Translations under genes and position numbers: made by a program | Shown here: piece after piece, positions 33,028-41,793 of the stretch | Layout of the letters: every line of letters begins with the position of its first letter | Numbering within the stretch: the first letter of the stretch is position 1 | Notes under the pieces: model-generated | Databases searched by the model: none | What the model saw: only the letters and a program-made list of their open reading frames with translations | Told to the model about the DNA's origin: nothing | Origin: Nitrososphaeraceae archaeon | GTDB taxonomy: Archaea > Thermoproteota > Nitrososphaeria > Nitrososphaerales > Nitrososphaeraceae | Reading direction: 5' to 3' | DNA length: 64,000 bases | Assembly (NCBI GenBank): GCA_009377575.1 | Contig: WHTU01000005.1 | Coordinates: forward strand, 35,724 to 99,723

Positions 33028-34002
33028 TCACACGGCAAGCATCCTTTCGATCGCTAGCCTTGCTTTTGACCTAACCCTATCGGGAACGCTTACAACATGA
33101 ACTTTTTTCCTTAGAGAGTGATACACCTTCTCGAGTGTGATCATCTTCATGTATTTGCATATAGCATCCTCTTTCAACGGTATGAATGTCTTGTCAGGGT
33201 TCTGATTTTTCATCCTATGAAGTATTCCGATTTCGGTTGCTACTATGAATTTCTTGGAATGTGATGACGATGCATATTTGATCATTCCCTCAGTAGAGAG
33301 CACATGACAGGATTTGTTGATATCTCCTTCTCCATAATGATAAAGCGTCGACGTAGTACAGCCGCATTCAGGATGAATCAAAAGTTCTGCGTCGGATTTG
33401 GCATCAAGATACCTGTTAATATCGTGAGGAGTCATCCCTGCATGCACGTGACATTCACCGGGCCAAATATGCATGTTCTTCCTGCTTGTTTGCTTGGCGA
33501 CGTAGGACCCTAAGAACATGTCAGGTAGAAAAAGTATCTCCTTATCGGTTGGAATGGAGTTTGTAATCTCTACTGCATTAGACGAGGTGCAGCAATAATC
33601 AGACAATGCCTTGATCTCTGCTGATGTGTTAACATAACTTATAACGACAGCTTCTGGATGCTTTGATTTCCACATGATAAGTTCCTCAGGATTAATAGTG
33701 GAAGCCAATGAACAACCTGCCTGAGGATCTGGTATCAATACTGTTTTTTCAGGGCACAAAATGGCCGCTGTCTCAGCCATAAAATGGACCCCACAAAATA
33801 CGATGAGATCTGCATCCGTACCGGCAGCTGCTCTAGAGAGGGCGAGCGAGTCACCAACAAAATCTGCAATGTCCTGGATTTCTGGGTTCTGGTAGTTATG
33901 AGCTAGAATTACCGCATTCAACTCTTTTTTCAGCTGTCCTATTTCTACATCATAGTTTTCGATTTCTAACATTATTGTAGTTTGAAGAGATTGAACACCC
34001 AC
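33028..34002 (-). CDS. nadA: quinolinate synthase
   Basis: NadA condenses iminoaspartate with dihydroxyacetone phosphate to quinolinate using a 4Fe-4S cluster. The 324-residue protein has AVILAHNYQNPEIQDIADF, PDPQAGCSLAS, YVNTSAEIKALSDYCCTSSN, WPGECHVHAGM and HPECGC, including the three conserved cluster cysteines. The ORF starts at 34002; the in-frame ATG at M12 (MLEIENYDV) is a plausible alternative. It is convergent with nadC. Confidence 0.95.
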   Translation of the reverse strand: MGVQSLQTTIMLEIENYDVEIGQLKKELNAVILAHNYQNPEIQDIADFVGDSLALSRAAAGTDADLIVFCGVHFMAETAAILCPEKTVLIPDPQAGCSLASTINPEELIMWKSKHPEAVVISYVNTSAEIKALSDYCCTSSNAVEITNSIPTDKEILFLPDMFLGSYVAKQTSRKNMHIWPGECHVHAGMTPHDINRYLDAKSDAELLIHPECGCTTSTLYHYGEGDINKSCHVLSTEGMIKYASSSHSKKFIVATEIGILHRMKNQNPDKTFIPLKEDAICKYMKMITLEKVYHSLRKKVHVVSVPDRVRSKARLAIERMLAV

Positions 34003-34130
34003 ACAATTTAAAGCAGTACAATCTAGGATGGATTTGCAACTTGCTTCCGATCAGTGGGCAATAGTTGCCCCTTTAAGCTTCAAGTTACAAAAACACGTGC
34101 GAAATTGACATGGTTTCACTCAAAGTAGAA

Positions 34131-34307
34131 CTAGAGTAGATAATCTTTCAGTACTTCTCTATTGGAAAAATCAACAGCTTCTAACTTCATGTCTTTCAAA
34201 CGGGTTGAGCTCAGGGAAATGGAATAAATTTGAACAACTGGTTCTCCTCCCCCTTGGAAAGGAAGACCAAGATCGCCAAAATCTAAAATATTATTGAGGA
34301 TGTCCAT
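34131..34307 (-). CDS. small protein of unknown function, 58 aa
   Basis: The frame from ATG at 34307 encodes 58 residues: a hydrophobic-acidic start (MDILNNILDFGDLGLPFQGG) and a mixed alpha/beta remainder ending SNREVLKDYLL. No motif is recognised and no transmembrane helix is seen. Composition is protein-like and there is no competing frame on the other strand. It is divergent from rps30e. Confidence 0.5.
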   Translation of the reverse strand: MDILNNILDFGDLGLPFQGGGEPVVQIYSISLSSTRLKDMKLEAVDFSNREVLKDYLL

Positions 34308-34355
34308 AAGCTGATTTCACATTTTTGTCGACTTAAGCAATTAGTAGATCTAGAA

Positions 34356-34363
34356 TTTATATA
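34356..34363 (+). promoter_or_regulatory. TATA box of rps30e
   Basis: TTTATATA lies about 31 bases before the rps30e ATG at 34391, as expected for a leaderless or very short leader archaeal transcript. Confidence 0.55.
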
Positions 34364-34390
34364 TGTGTATCACGTATATGCATCAATTAA

Positions 34391-34570
34391 ATGCCTACGC
34401 ATGGATCGTTAACGAAGGCTGGGAAGGTTAGAGGACAGACACCAAAGATTCAGGGAAAAGAGAGAGATAGTCCCATATCGAGGCTACGTAACAAAAATAA
34501 TTATAGTAAGCGGTTTGAAAAGAGAAGGGCTCCTGGTCAGAGGAAACCTGAGAGAGGGCCTAGACGTTAG
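34391..34570 (+). CDS. rps30e: 30S ribosomal protein eS30
   Basis: The 59-residue, strongly basic product starts [20 protein letters not shown], the near-invariant opening of archaeal eS30, and ends in an Arg/Lys-rich tail (RKPERGPRR). eS30 binds near the decoding centre of the small subunit. It stands alone between nadA and nadX, with its own TATA box. Length is normal for archaea, which lack the ubiquitin-like fusion of eukaryotes. Confidence 0.92.
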   Translation: MPTHGSLTKAGKVRGQTPKIQGKERDSPISRLRNKNNYSKRFEKRRAPGQRKPERGPRR

Positions 34571-34616
34571 AGTGCTGCGGCGAATTATTCTATAGCAAGT
34601 TGTTCTTAGAATACTC

Positions 34617-35456
34617 TTGAAAAAGGTCGGCATAATTGGTTGCGGTACGATAGGATACCAAATTGCAAGATCAATTGATAACAGATCTATTTCATCAACA
34701 AGGTTGAGCTTTATTGTTGATTCGTCCCTCGACAGGTTGGAGTTTACAAAGTCCTCCTTGAAAAATGATAAACCAAAAGCTTTTTCTGATCAAGATTTGC
34801 TTTTTCACTCTGAAGCATACAAGAGTACTGACGTTGTAATAGAATCGGCTAGTCGGGTTGCAGTCCGTCAGTACGCTAGGCATATCTTAGCTGACGGGAA
34901 GTATCTCATCATTTTCAGTGTAGGAGAATTGGTAGATGAAATATTTATGAAAGAACTCGAATCAGAGGCTGTTAAACACACTGGGGTTATACATATCCCG
35001 ACGGGAGCGATCGCTGGTATAGATGCCATAAAATCAGTCCGAAACCATTTAGATCAGCTTACGATTTCTACAACTAAGAGTCCTAAATCGTTAGCTGGAG
35101 CTCCCTATTTCGATATCTACGAAAATATTCGTTTACATGAACTCACTGATAGGACAGTATTATATGAAGGGGATGTCCGAAGAGCAGTCGAGTTGTTTCC
35201 CTCGAATGTGAATGTCTTTGCCTCATTAGCGCTAGCCACGGGTAACATCAGTAAAATCAGAGTCAGGATAGTCGTCGATCCAAACATAAAAGTTAATCGA
35301 CACGAAATAAATGTGAAAGGGGAGTTTGGCAGTTTAGAAATAGTTGCTAGTAACGTGCCTCACCGTGAAAACCCCAGGACAAGTACGTTGGCCGTATTAT
35401 CGGCTATTGAAGCGGTAAGATCTGCATGCAATGAGACAATTAAGATTGGAAGTTAA
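34617..35456 (+). CDS. nadX: L-aspartate dehydrogenase
   Basis: NadX oxidises aspartate to iminoaspartate, the substrate of NadA. The 279-residue protein has an N-terminal Rossmann motif GIIGCGTIGYQIAR, VVIESASRVAVRQYA, HIPTGAIAGIDAIKS (catalytic His region) and FPSNVNVFASLALA, all typical of the family. The start is TTG. It replaces the oxygen-dependent NadB, as in many archaea. Together with nadA and nadC nearby the de novo route to NAD is complete up to nicotinate mononucleotide. Confidence 0.93.
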   Translation: MKKVGIIGCGTIGYQIARSIDNRSISSTRLSFIVDSSLDRLEFTKSSLKNDKPKAFSDQDLLFHSEAYKSTDVVIESASRVAVRQYARHILADGKYLIIFSVGELVDEIFMKELESEAVKHTGVIHIPTGAIAGIDAIKSVRNHLDQLTISTTKSPKSLAGAPYFDIYENIRLHELTDRTVLYEGDVRRAVELFPSNVNVFASLALATGNISKIRVRIVVDPNIKVNRHEINVKGEFGSLEIVASNVPHRENPRTSTLAVLSAIEAVRSACNETIKIGS

Positions 35457-35516
35457 ATCTGGCAGCTAACACGATTTATATAGGGTAAGAGTAAGTGTTT
35501 TAGCAAGGAATAAGGA

Positions 35517-35816
35517 ATGAGTTACGGCGGATTTAGAAGAAACGATAGTTTCGGACCAAAACCAGTAGAAACAGGAAAGGAATATGATGTACAGATTTCT
35601 GAAATAAGTAGAAAGGGCGATGGAATTGCTCGAGTCCAAGGATTTGTTATATTTGTTAAGGACGGAAAAGTTGGTCAGAATGCAAAAATTAGAGTGACAC
35701 AAGTTGGAAATCGGTTCGCAACAGCTGAGATAGTAAATGGGGCTACAGAGCAGTCTGCTCCGACCCAAGAAATTTCAAGTGGAAACCAAGAACAAACAAC
35801 TGAGACAGAAAATTAG
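35517..35816 (+). CDS. TRAM-domain RNA-binding protein
   Basis: The 99-residue protein contains a single TRAM domain at about 18-75 (KEYDVQISEISRKGDGIARV, FVIFVKDGKVGQNAKI), a beta-barrel that binds RNA; in archaea single-TRAM proteins can act as RNA chaperones. A low-complexity Gln/Thr/Glu tail follows. A TATA box (TTTATATAGGG, about 35471-35481) lies about 40 bases upstream, so there is a short leader with AAGGAATAAGGA before the ATG. Confidence 0.87.
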   Translation: MSYGGFRRNDSFGPKPVETGKEYDVQISEISRKGDGIARVQGFVIFVKDGKVGQNAKIRVTQVGNRFATAEIVNGATEQSAPTQEISSGNQEQTTETEN

Positions 35817-35910
35817 TTGAGCAACTGTTCTGATAGCTGCTTCAGGTAGGTTTCAATAGGGGAGAGGCATTGCATATGCAATCTTCATAAATCTTTTTAA
35901 CAACTATAAC

Positions 35911-35918
35911 TTTTTTTT
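35911..35918 (+). terminator. oligo-T terminator after the TRAM gene
   Basis: A run of eight T (preceded by a T5 run at 35894-35898) lies about 95 bases after the TRAM stop and just before the end of the convergent SDR gene. Archaeal polymerase terminates at such T-runs without a hairpin. Confidence 0.4.
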
Positions 35919-35932
35919 AATATATGCCGAGC

Positions 35933-37840
35933 TTAATTGCCTAGGCAAAAAATCGTTTCGTTCTGGTGTCGATCCTTGGATCTTGAGATCAATCTGGTAA
36001 TGGAATCTCTCATCTGTCCTTCGTCTACCTCACCATTGTCAAAATTCCCTGGTAGAACTAAATACAGGCGAATCTTAGAACCTAAGACATCGGACAGCTC
36101 TTGATTCGCCGTAACAACGAATGGCCGCAAAGCGCCTCTAAAAAGTTCGGCTCTAGCTTTGATTAGTCCAGATATTTTATCACCCTTTGGCCAGTCTGGC
36201 CCAACTATAACCAGGTTCCCTGACGATTCCTTAAATCTGATTGGCTCTTCCAATGCGCCTTCAGATGCCAATGTGATAGCCATATGTTTTGTTACTAATG
36301 CTGGAACATGAATGAATCTGTTGATCAGCAATTCCCAATTCTGCTTTGAGAGCTCGAGCAACGATTTCGAATAATCAGGTCGTCCAGTGAAATGGATCAA
36401 TCCATTGATAGAACCGAATTCGCCTTTGATCCTGTTCAAAGAGTCACGTAAATTTGTTTCATCTGAAAGATCCACCTGAAATTGAGGGAATTCAGACAAA
36501 TGGCCTATTTTTTCTGGAGAGACTATTATTACCTTCTTTAGTCCATTATTCAACATCGTATGACAGAGGCCCTCAATTCTTGACAGATCAAGGGAATTAT
36601 GGGTGCTTGTGCTTATTAGGACAGTTCCCATGCTAGAGTTCGAATCTGTTTGCTGCACCGTAGTAGAGATTGCTGGTTTGACTGTGTAGAATACTCGATC
36701 ATTAGGTACTACTCGACCGTTTAACAGTCTGCTTGTTGTTTCCGAAGACAACGTTAATACCATTTCAGCTACGTCTTCTTGAGCTAGAAATTCTCCATCA
36801 ACGATCATTTTTTTAGTATTCTCTTGAATTTTTTCAGCTATATGGTATAACTTCGTGATAAGCTCTGAAATATCCCGCTCTAGGTCATCTTGGTTAGAAT
36901 TTATGTCGCTCCCTGATCTGATTATTTCTTCAGCAACTTCTTTTCCTCTAGATGCGATTTCAGACGTAGTACCTCCTAAATAAGGCAGAATCTTCGATAG
37001 AACAAGTTCTATCACGCTAGCCTTCAAGTTCTTGAATCCACCGATCCTTAGGAATTCAGCGGCTGCCTTGGGATAAACAGTTTTATAAATTCTGTCTGAG
37101 TGTACTGGGCCAGGATTAGTCGCGATAGATCTAATTCCACGATCAGTAAGTTCCCACGCTAGTGCTTCAGCAAGCCTATTTTTAGCTCCTTGCGCAGCGG
37201 TATACGGGGTCCTGAATCTATACGGCCGCTGCTCAAATTTGCTTTCTTCGGTGAAAAAGGTGCTGATAGTAATTACCTTGCCATTCTTCGATAATAGGTT
37301 AAGACCATGTACTGAAGTAAGGAACGTACCTGTTAGGTGAATCGCTACACATTCCTTGAATTCTCCATAATCTGCATTTGTGAACACCTTAACTGGGCCT
37401 GACACACCAGCATTGTTTACTATTATATCCAGACTCTTGGAAGAACTTTTGATCGAGCTGTACATGTTAATCAAAGACTGCTCATCAGATACGTCAACCC
37501 CTGGAAATGAAATTACGTTCGCTGAAGATCCAACAGACGACATTGTTTTTAATAAGATCTCTTTGGTTTCGTCTAATGGTTTCTGTCTTCGTCCCATGAT
37601 AACAATGCTAGCACCATTTTGAGCAAACTTTGTGGCTATTGCCTGGCCTATTCCTGTTCCACTTCCAGTTATGAGAACGGTTTTACCTTTAAAAGGCAAA
37701 TAAGAGTTCACCGGACTGGTCACAACTGTAGGGATTGGAAACTCATATTTAAACCAATTTTGCATCTTTAATCTGCTTCTATATTGTTGGCCGCTAGTAA
37801 GGTAGGCTGGCCAAATAGGAAGTTTGTTATCACCTACCAA
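35933..37840 (-). CDS. double SDR-domain protein, first domain with altered active site
   Basis: The 635-residue protein has two short-chain dehydrogenase domains. The first (about 50-330) has a good NADP-binding GSGTGIGQAIATKFA with GRRQ after the second strand, NNAGVSGP and a catalytic Ser/Tyr region, but the usual YxxxK reads YTAAQGAK, so the Lys position is Gln. The second (about 405-635) lacks both the Gly-rich loop and YxxxK and looks structural. A tandem SDR layout recalls one half of Chloroflexus malonyl-CoA reductase, and an acyl-CoA reductase role would suit autotrophic thaumarchaea, but this is inference. The N-terminal 40 residues are not SDR-like; a later start is possible. Confidence 0.72.
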   Translation of the reverse strand: MVGDNKLPIWPAYLTSGQQYRSRLKMQNWFKYEFPIPTVVTSPVNSYLPFKGKTVLITGSGTGIGQAIATKFAQNGASIVIMGRRQKPLDETKEILLKTMSSVGSSANVISFPGVDVSDEQSLINMYSSIKSSSKSLDIIVNNAGVSGPVKVFTNADYGEFKECVAIHLTGTFLTSVHGLNLLSKNGKVITISTFFTEESKFEQRPYRFRTPYTAAQGAKNRLAEALAWELTDRGIRSIATNPGPVHSDRIYKTVYPKAAAEFLRIGGFKNLKASVIELVLSKILPYLGGTTSEIASRGKEVAEEIIRSGSDINSNQDDLERDISELITKLYHIAEKIQENTKKMIVDGEFLAQEDVAEMVLTLSSETTSRLLNGRVVPNDRVFYTVKPAISTTVQQTDSNSSMGTVLISTSTHNSLDLSRIEGLCHTMLNNGLKKVIIVSPEKIGHLSEFPQFQVDLSDETNLRDSLNRIKGEFGSINGLIHFTGRPDYSKSLLELSKQNWELLINRFIHVPALVTKHMAITLASEGALEEPIRFKESSGNLVIVGPDWPKGDKISGLIKARAELFRGALRPFVVTANQELSDVLGSKIRLYLVLPGNFDNGEVDEGQMRDSITRLISRSKDRHQNETIFCLGN

Positions 37841-37983
37841 TTCTTTTTAGTTATTGACTTATTCGAACGATTTGTGTTGGGTACCTACAAACTGAAACAG
37901 AAACATATTCAATAGTCTCGATTCTTTGCTGTTGTGTATCCTTGAATGGTATCCAAATATTTGACTTTACAAGAGGTTGACTT

Positions 37984-38541
37984 TTATGCCCGCCACCAGT
38001 CTATACCTATGAAATGTACTTGTCTTTTCTTTAGCCTAGGACACGCAAGAATAAACTGCTTCTTTACTGTAGTGGCCAACCTTCCACTAAGGACTATCGA
38101 AGTGGCAGTAATGTTTGTAGCTGGAACGTATACGGATATCAAAAACGGAGCATGATCTATGCCAGGTCCGCGCTCGTATACGGCAAAGTCGCAGCCAAAC
38201 TTTATGCCGGGCGAGACAATATAGCCCTTGTCTTTTAACACTTTAAACACAAGGTATTTTGCATCAAAATTGTCATACTGCTTTCTACACAAAGTCTTAA
38301 TTCTCCTGAATGAAATTGCTTTTGCGGATTTCGAAAGGATAAATAATTCCCCACTTTCCACAAGATAACAACCCTCAATTAGGTCAAGAATTATGGGAAC
38401 ATCAAATTCGGTTCCTTTAGGTTTCGAGATCCCAATTGGCTTACCGTAATAACCATTGCCAAAGAGAGTACGGGATTCTTCGATACTCCAAATAATTATC
38501 CTATTTTCGATCAGCTGTCCTGTAACTGGTTTACCCATCAC
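37984..38541 (-). CDS. endA: tRNA-splicing endonuclease
   Basis: EndA cuts bulge-helix-bulge motifs in precursor tRNA, rRNA and rare mRNAs. The 185-residue protein is of the single-domain (homotetramer-type) length. The catalytic triad is visible: Tyr122 in FAVYERGPG, His130 in DHAPFL and Lys160 or Lys161 in TTVKKQF. The upstream gene on the same strand overlaps it by four bases. Two candidate substrates lie in this window, the tRNA-Asn intron (7312-7351) and the 28-base interruption of carB (53511-53538). Confidence 0.92.
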   Translation of the reverse strand: MMGKPVTGQLIENRIIIWSIEESRTLFGNGYYGKPIGISKPKGTEFDVPIILDLIEGCYLVESGELFILSKSAKAISFRRIKTLCRKQYDNFDAKYLVFKVLKDKGYIVSPGIKFGCDFAVYERGPGIDHAPFLISVYVPATNITATSIVLSGRLATTVKKQFILACPRLKKRQVHFIGIDWWRA

Positions 38542-39191
38542 ATACTCAAAGCTAGGATAGTTAAAGAATCAGACGCTTCCTGGCACTTATCAGCCATACC
38601 TTCTATCCCTTCTATCGCATCCTTTAATAAGAGCAAATCTTTGGTTACAGATATTTCGTTCATTGCTTTTATTATTAGACTCCTATGTCTATCATCTACC
38701 AATCTTTCTAACCTTTGAACTTCATGAGCGAGCTCAATAGTACTTGAAGGATTGATACTCAGTGCTCTTGCCATTTCATTGAGTTTGAATGTAGCGTCAA
38801 CCACCATACCGATCAACTCGTTAATGTCTCCTGCGAATCTTCCTATCATGATGACGTCTACTTTCATGTTCGCAAGCCTAAAGGCTACACCACTTATGTA
38901 ACCCGCGATATCGTCCATAATATATGCTGTCCTTAGTACATCCTCTCTATACACCATCAGACTTCCAATTTCTGCAACCTCTCTTGTCACACGCCTCCTA
39001 AGATTATCCACCTCCTCTTCACCTATTCTCATTCTGTCCAAAGTGGGTTGAATTTCATGAGTCAGACCCTTTGTGATACTTTTGCCTAACAAAGATAGTT
39101 CTCTCGCAGAGTTCAAGATCGTGCCAATTTCATCATGAAGTATAGCAAGGGTCTTCCGTTTGGCTTGAACCTCCAACTCCCCGCTATACAT
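38538..39191 (-). CDS. DUF47/PhoU-like helical protein
   Basis: The 217-residue protein is almost entirely helical, with heptad-like segments. The stretch EEEVDNLRRRVTREVAEIG followed by REDVLRTAYIMDDIAGYISG matches the pattern of the DUF47 branch of PhoU-like proteins (acidic ExxxD motifs that bind metal). DUF47 proteins often accompany phosphate transporters, but none is adjacent. It overlaps endA by four bases and precedes it, so both are probably on one transcript. Confidence 0.68.
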   Translation of the reverse strand: MYSGELEVQAKRKTLAILHDEIGTILNSARELSLLGKSITKGLTHEIQPTLDRMRIGEEEVDNLRRRVTREVAEIGSLMVYREDVLRTAYIMDDIAGYISGVAFRLANMKVDVIMIGRFAGDINELIGMVVDATFKLNEMARALSINPSSTIELAHEVQRLERLVDDRHRSLIIKAMNEISVTKDLLLLKDAIEGIEGMADKCQEASDSLTILALSM

Positions 39192-39318
39192 TAAGGAACA
39201 AACATGAGTCGCTGGCTATTATTTCTTTTGACATTCATGATGCATAGTTCGAAGGCTTGTGTAAAGATTGGCTACATAAAGGGGGAATCATTTTTCTTTC
39301 AGATTATCCTTTAATCCA

Positions 39319-40341
39319 TTAGTCAAAGGGATTGGAAATTGATTCGCGAATTTCTATCAAGTCTCTCAGGATTGCGCTGGCCGTTTCTAAACCGCCAGCG
39401 CCTCTCCCTACAATTGTTTTCTCTCCCGAATATTCACAAGAAAATGTCACAGCATTTAGAGTTCCAGTAACGCAGATCGGATCATCGCGTTGAATTTCTA
39501 AAGGCATCACATTAAGCTCATCAGTATCGCAGTAGGCTATTAGTCTAATGGCTTTCCCATTGTTGTGTGCATTCCTTATCATATTTAAATTCACATCGGA
39601 AATACCGAGTCTAGGAACATCTCCGATACTGACCTTCCTTGACATGATCCAATTAGCCATGATAACAAGCTTTGCAGCGGCATCATATCCTTCAATATCT
39701 AACTTAGGACTCGCTTCAGCGTATCCTGCCTGTTTAGCGTCAGCTAGCGCCTCTTGAAAAGTGAATCCCTCCTCCTCCATCTTGCTAAGGATGTAATTAG
39801 TCGTCCCATTGAGGATCCCTCTAAAAGATAGTATCCGATCTCCTCTCAAGCATTTTTTCGCGAATTCCAGAATCGGGGTTCCTCCTCCAACGGTTCCACT
39901 GAAGGCGAGTCTAACGTTGTTATAATTTGACAACTCTAGCAAAGAAGCAAAAGCCAGGGCCAATGGCCCCTTATTCACTGTGATTACGTGTTTCTTGGAT
40001 TTCATTGCAGATACAATATGAGATATCCCAGGCTCACCATTCTCAAGATTCGTTGGGGTAGCTTCAATCATTACTTCAGCCTCTGTATTTTCGATCAAAT
40101 CACTGGTATTGAGGCAAATCGTCTTTTCATGGTACGCTAACACAGATTTATTCATACGTTTTGCTTCTAAGAGTCTACCGAGATCCAAGCCGTCTTGAGA
40201 TATCGCCATACCATTACTATCGACACACGCGACTACCCTTGGATTCAAACCAAACGTACTATAGAGCTCAGCTGATTTAGAGAGGAGTATCTTGACAAAG
40301 CTTTGGCCTACCACTCCAAATCCAACAATTATGATACGCAA
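39319..40341 (-). CDS. hom: homoserine dehydrogenase
   Basis: This enzyme reduces aspartate semialdehyde to homoserine for threonine and methionine synthesis. The 340-residue protein has a Rossmann start (IIIVGFGVVGQSFV), VMIEATPTNLENGEP, HVITVNKGPLA, SGTVGGGTPI, GILNGTTNYIL and the catalytic EASPKLDIEGYDAAAK. It ends without the ACT domain found in many bacterial forms, so feedback control by threonine through ACT is not expected. ThrC is at 15149-16486; the aspartokinase is not in the window. Confidence 0.95.
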   Translation of the reverse strand: MRIIIVGFGVVGQSFVKILLSKSAELYSTFGLNPRVVACVDSNGMAISQDGLDLGRLLEAKRMNKSVLAYHEKTICLNTSDLIENTEAEVMIEATPTNLENGEPGISHIVSAMKSKKHVITVNKGPLALAFASLLELSNYNNVRLAFSGTVGGGTPILEFAKKCLRGDRILSFRGILNGTTNYILSKMEEEGFTFQEALADAKQAGYAEASPKLDIEGYDAAAKLVIMANWIMSRKVSIGDVPRLGISDVNLNMIRNAHNNGKAIRLIAYCDTDELNVMPLEIQRDDPICVTGTLNAVTFSCEYSGEKTIVGRGAGGLETASAILRDLIEIRESISNPFD

Positions 40342-40447
40342 TTTATATTCTAGAGCAGTTCTCTAATTAATATACGTAAAATTTTTTTATACCACACCAA
40401 ACCATTTATTGCTTTCCTGAAGTGAATTAGAACGATTAACACAAAAT

Positions 40448-41212
40448 TTGCTAGAAAATCTGTTCTTGACATTTGTCATCGGAATCGCTGCAGGAATAGT
40501 AGGATCATTGCTCGGACTGGGTGGAGGCATTATAATATCACCTATCCTTACTCTTACCGGCTCTTTACCATCACAAGTTGCCTCTACTAGCTTGTTAGCA
40601 GTCGCGTCAACTGGAGCCTCATCGACACTGTCTTATTCGATTAAGAAAAAAATTAGTTATAGCATAGGAATCAAAATTGCAGCCTTTGCTGTCCCGTTTT
40701 CAGTCATTGGTGCATTAGTTTCTTCCAACCTAAATCCAGATGAATTCAAATTGTATTTTGCCATCTTGTTAATATCAACGAGTTTATATCTATTGGTCCG
40801 GAAGCCAATAAAAGAGGATAGACGTAATCAGGAGAACAGAGGGCGGCTAATTTCAAATACCTTGCTGTACGGCGGATCTTCTGCGGCTGGTTTCATATCA
40901 AGTCTTTTTGGAATAGGAGGAGGGATCATTTTTGTTCCTCTCTTGTTTGCCGTAAAAAAACTATCAATGCAGCAGTCAGTCGCTACATCGCAATTATCTA
41001 TACTGATCACCTCAGTTGCAGGCATTTTAACTCATTCAGTTCTCTTCCAGCAAGATTACGTGTTCGCTGGGTCAATAGCGTTAGGAGCGTTAATAGGTGC
41101 CCAGGTAGGGTCTTTTATCGCTATCAAGATCAGTGAGAGGGTATTAACAACACTATTCTCTTTTTCACTCATTATTATATCAATCCAACTCATCTTGGGT
41201 TATTTGCAGTAG
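40448..41212 (+). CDS. TauE/SafE-family membrane transporter
   Basis: The 254-residue protein has about eight transmembrane segments in two repeats, each with the family Gly-rich motif: LLGLGGGIIISPIL near 22-35 and LFGIGGGIIFVPLL near 148-161. Family members export sulfite, sulfoacetate or other sulfur-containing or small organic anions; the substrate here is unknown. The start is TTG. A TATA-like TTTTTTTATACC precedes the gene at 40382-40393. Confidence 0.88.
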   Translation: MLENLFLTFVIGIAAGIVGSLLGLGGGIIISPILTLTGSLPSQVASTSLLAVASTGASSTLSYSIKKKISYSIGIKIAAFAVPFSVIGALVSSNLNPDEFKLYFAILLISTSLYLLVRKPIKEDRRNQENRGRLISNTLLYGGSSAAGFISSLFGIGGGIIFVPLLFAVKKLSMQQSVATSQLSILITSVAGILTHSVLFQQDYVFAGSIALGALIGAQVGSFIAIKISERVLTTLFSFSLIIISIQLILGYLQ

Positions 41213-41217
41213 TAAAA

Positions 41218-41427
41218 TCATTTTTTGAAATCCCTTATCCAGCTGCGAAGTAGGGAAGGGATTTCATGTTGTGTTCTCGCGCTATTCCAACAGATTTTTA
41301 GCTCTTCTTCGAGCTCAGTTTTTTCCTTTCTATGATGTTCTGAGGCAAGGTGGTCAAATATCTTGTCTAGAGAGCTCATGTGCATTGAACAAATATTACA
41401 CTTATTCGTGCTGGCATATGAATTCAA
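41218..41427 (-). CDS. mini C2H2 zinc-finger protein, 69 aa
   Basis: A single C2H2-type finger is visible at about residues 9-31: CNIC, twelve residues, then HLASEHH. The remaining 40 residues are a charged helix (KEKTELEEELKICWNSAR). Small one-finger proteins of this kind are frequent in archaea and may bind DNA or protein. It lies five bases from the convergent TauE gene end and near a second tiny Cys/His protein on the same strand. Confidence 0.68.
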   Translation of the reverse strand: MNSYASTNKCNICSMHMSSLDKIFDHLASEHHRKEKTELEEELKICWNSARTQHEIPSLLRSWIRDFKK

Positions 41428-41585
41428 TCTGCAATATGTATTCGTGGGATGTTTAATATGTTATCTTTAGTGTATTTTCTTGAATTATATCGCCCACATC
41501 TTCTATGCACGGCCTCTATGTTCTCAATACTCAATGGAACTAGAGTTGATTAAAACCTAAGAGATATTTGGCAATTCAAATAGGC

Positions 41586-41735
41586 TCAATACCTTTTTGT
41601 TTCGCTACCCCTTACAGGTTTTATAGGTGGAGGGAGCTTCTCCAGCTTATGCGACGGATTAGCTAGATAATGCCTGGAAGCCCCTTCTCCGGTAAGTACA
41701 ATATTACAATTTAGACATTTGTATCGAATGGCCAA
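41586..41735 (-). CDS. mini Cys2His2-like protein, 49 aa
   Basis: From a TTG at 41735 the frame encodes 49 residues starting with YKCLNC and continuing GEGASRHYLANPSHKL, so a CxxC pair is followed by two His residues seven apart, a possible one-zinc site. The tail is Pro- and Lys-rich. No family is recognised. An in-frame stop just upstream limits the start to this TTG. It fills most of the gap before the FttA gene. Confidence 0.5.
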   Translation of the reverse strand: MAIRYKCLNCNIVLTGEGASRHYLANPSHKLEKLPPPIKPVRGSETKRY

Positions 41736-41793
41736 CGTAAGCTCAACAGTTTAGTTATACATACATGGCTAAAAAGTATGTGGAAATGGTGGC

